DNA from: Candidatus Westeberhardia cardiocondylae
GTDB lineage: Bacteria > Pseudomonadota > Gammaproteobacteria > Enterobacterales > Enterobacteriaceae
Assembly (NCBI GenBank): GCA_024648785.1
Contig: JABYQB010000002.1
Span: 1-64,000, forward strand
Length of the DNA stretch: 64,000 nt
Reading direction: 5' to 3'
In this document: in pieces, positions 62,173 through 64,000 of the stretch
How the letters are laid out: every line of letters begins with the position of its first letter
How positions within the stretch are numbered: position 1 is the first letter of the stretch
Translations under genes and position numbers: made by a program
The notes under the pieces: model-generated
The model's database searches: none
What the model saw: only the letters and a program-made list of their open reading frames with translations
What the model was told of the DNA's origin: nothing

Positions 62173-63132
62173 TTAAAGTTTGTTTAAATATTTTTCAGCA
62201 TCTAATGCTGCCATGCATCCAGTGCTTGCTGCAGTAATTGCTTGTCTATAATTGTTATCTATAACATCACCAGCTGCAAATATTCCAGGTATAGAAGTAG
62301 ATGTCATATTATTTTTTTCAAATTTTACATTTATATACCCATTTTTTAAGTTTAATTGATTTTCAAACAATGTAGTATTTGGTTTGTATCCAATAGCTAT
62401 AAATAATCCTGATATTTGTATATATTGTGTAATATTTGTGTTATTTTTTTGTATATATATTCCAGTAATTTCTTCTGTATTTCCTTGTATTTTTTTAATA
62501 ACACAATTTTTGTGTAATATAATATTTTTATATTTAGAATTTGATATTTTGTCAATAAGAATTTTTTCTGCTTTAAATATATTACGTCGATGTATCAAAT
62601 GTATTTCAAGTGCAATTTTTGATAAATATAATGCTTCTTCTATAGCAGTATTACCACCACCAACAATAGCTACTATTTTATTTTTATAAAAAAATCCATC
62701 ACAAATAGCACAAGTAGATATTCCTTTATTTTTATATTTTTTTTCGTTTTGTAATCCAAGAGTTTTTGGTGAAGAACCAGTTGCAATTATTAATGAATCA
62801 CAAGTATATTCAAAATTGTTACCTTTTAAGTAAAAAGGTTTTTTTGTAAAATTTATTTTAATTATATGATCATGAATAATTTTTACATGAAATTTTTTTG
62901 CATGATTATTCATTCTATTCATTAATGTATAACCTGTTAATTTATTTGAATCTCCTGGCCAATTTTCGATATTTTCTGTATTCATTAATTGCCCACCTTT
63001 TTCTGATCCAGTAATTAATATTGGTTTTAAGTTAGCTCTAGCTGAATATATAGATGCTGTATAACCTGCAGGTCCTGATCCTAGTATAATTAGTTTATTG
63101 TGTTTTATATCATTAAAACTTTTTAATTTCAT
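62173..63132 (-). CDS. trxB: Thioredoxin reductase
   Basis: [26 protein letters not shown] redox Cxx[17 protein letters not shown]. Confidence 0.98.
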   Translation of the reverse strand: MKLKSFNDIKHNKLIILGSGPAGYTASIYSARANLKPILITGSEKGGQLMNTENIENWPGDSNKLTGYTLMNRMNNHAKKFHVKIIHDHIIKINFTKKPFYLKGNNFEYTCDSLIIATGSSPKTLGLQNEKKYKNKGISTCAICDGFFYKNKIVAIVGGGNTAIEEALYLSKIALEIHLIHRRNIFKAEKILIDKISNSKYKNIILHKNCVIKKIQGNTEEITGIYIQKNNTNITQYIQISGLFIAIGYKPNTTLFENQLNLKNGYINVKFEKNNMTSTSIPGIFAAGDVIDNNYRQAITAASTGCMAALDAEKYLNKL

Positions 63133-63553
63133 TATTAGGTCCTTATTATGTATTTTGTTTTAAATATATAATGTTTAAAATTATATAAATTATAAATATT
63201 ATTTATTTATTTAAATTTTATAAAAGTAATATAAATTATTTAAATAACTTTAATGTTTGTTTCTCATTTGTTATGATTGTATTTTATTAATTTTCTTATT
63301 TTTATTTTATTATATATTTTATATTTTATATATTCTGTTATAAAATATTTTTGTTGTATTGTAATTATATACAAAAATATTTATATATTTAATATAATTT
63401 TTTATTTTCTGTTTGTTTTATATTTAAAAATATTTTATTCTAAGTTAATTATTGATATTGTTGTTTATTGTATTAAAAATTTATTTTGTTTAGTTTGTTT
63501 TATAAAATTTATTATATTTTTATATATTACATTTATTTTATTAAAAATTAATT

Positions 63554-64000
63554 ATGCTTGATTATAATTTGCTTCGTTATGAACTTAATAAAGTTGCTAA
63601 AAAATTGTCCAGAAGAAAATTTTTCTTAGATGTAGTGAACTTTCGTAAACAAGAGAAAAAAAGAAAAATGTTACAAATTAAAGTAGAAAATTTACAATTT
63701 AAACGTAATATTCAATCTAAATTATTTGGTAAAAATAAAAATTGTGGTAAAAATGTTGAAAAATTACATGAAGAAATTAAGAATATAAACGAATGTTTAA
63801 AAATTGCTAAATATAAATTAAATTTATTAAAAAAAAAAATATATAATGATATGTTATCATTTCCAAATATTCCTGATAATTTTATACCTGATGGGTATAA
63901 TATTGAAAATAATGTGGAAATTTTTCGATGGGGTATTCCAAAAAAATTTAATTTTTCTATCAAAGATCATATGGAACTTGGAAAAATATTAGATGGTTTG
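63554..64000 (+). CDS. serS: Seryl-tRNA synthetase (5' part, runs off the window)
   Basis: Hand translation MLDYNLLRYELNKVAKKLSRRKFFLDVVNFRKQEKKRKMLQIKVENLQFKRN...SFPNIPDNFIPDG...VEIFRWGIPKKFNFSIKDHMELGKILDGL; in frame through an A11 tract. Confidence 0.95.
   Translation, partial: MLDYNLLRYELNKVAKKLSRRKFFLDVVNFRKQEKKRKMLQIKVENLQFKRNIQSKLFGKNKNCGKNVEKLHEEIKNINECLKIAKYKLNLLKKKIYNDMLSFPNIPDNFIPDGYNIENNVEIFRWGIPKKFNFSIKDHMELGKILDGL

Noticed and set aside
63277-63561. 94-aa hydrophobic ORF upstream of serS
   Set aside because: Low-complexity I/F/Y/L translation of AT-rich spacer with no motif; same composition as other spurious spacer ORFs (33792-33986, 25204-25395, 23638-23820).

Overview
The window is a very AT-rich (by eye about 20% G+C, not computed), gene-dense, heavily reduced gammaproteobacterial chromosome segment. 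Proteins align well with E. coli orthologues recalled from memory. Gene blocks are Enterobacterales-like with many internal deletions. There are no mobile elements, phage or CRISPR arrays, and spacers are long and AT-rich. This is the signature of an obligate insect endosymbiont; the species is not assigned. Gene order: rpmE, lepA-lepB-rnc-era, secA, murC-murG-murD-mraY-murF-murE-rsmH (minus), ligA, ahpC, glpK-fpr, yajC, tpiA, nusB, thiI, cyoEDCBA, clpP-clpX-lon, miaA-hfq-hflK-hflC, rlmB, rpsF-rpsR-rplI, ppa, rplU-rpmA-obgE, greA, rlmE-ftsH-secG, tRNA-Leu(GAG), tRNA-fMet, nusA-infB-rbfA-rpsO-pnp, infA, trxB and the 5' part of serS. The main finding is that three essential-type membrane-protein genes (lepB, cyoE, secG) are each broken by one missing nucleotide inside a 9-10 nt homopolymer (T9, A10, T9 on the coding strand). 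In all three, adding one base restores a full-length reading frame that aligns across the junction. This suggests obligate expression through polymerase slippage (or, less likely, a repeated homopolymer sequencing error). Other observations: a division-wall cluster lacking ftsL/ftsI/ftsW/ddlB/ftsQ/ftsA/ftsZ/lpxC, 31-bp and 25-bp exact intergenic repeats, LigA without BRCT, a divergent truncated Era, tRNAs without encoded CCA, and an unresolved degraded-looking region at 17.5-18.4 kb.
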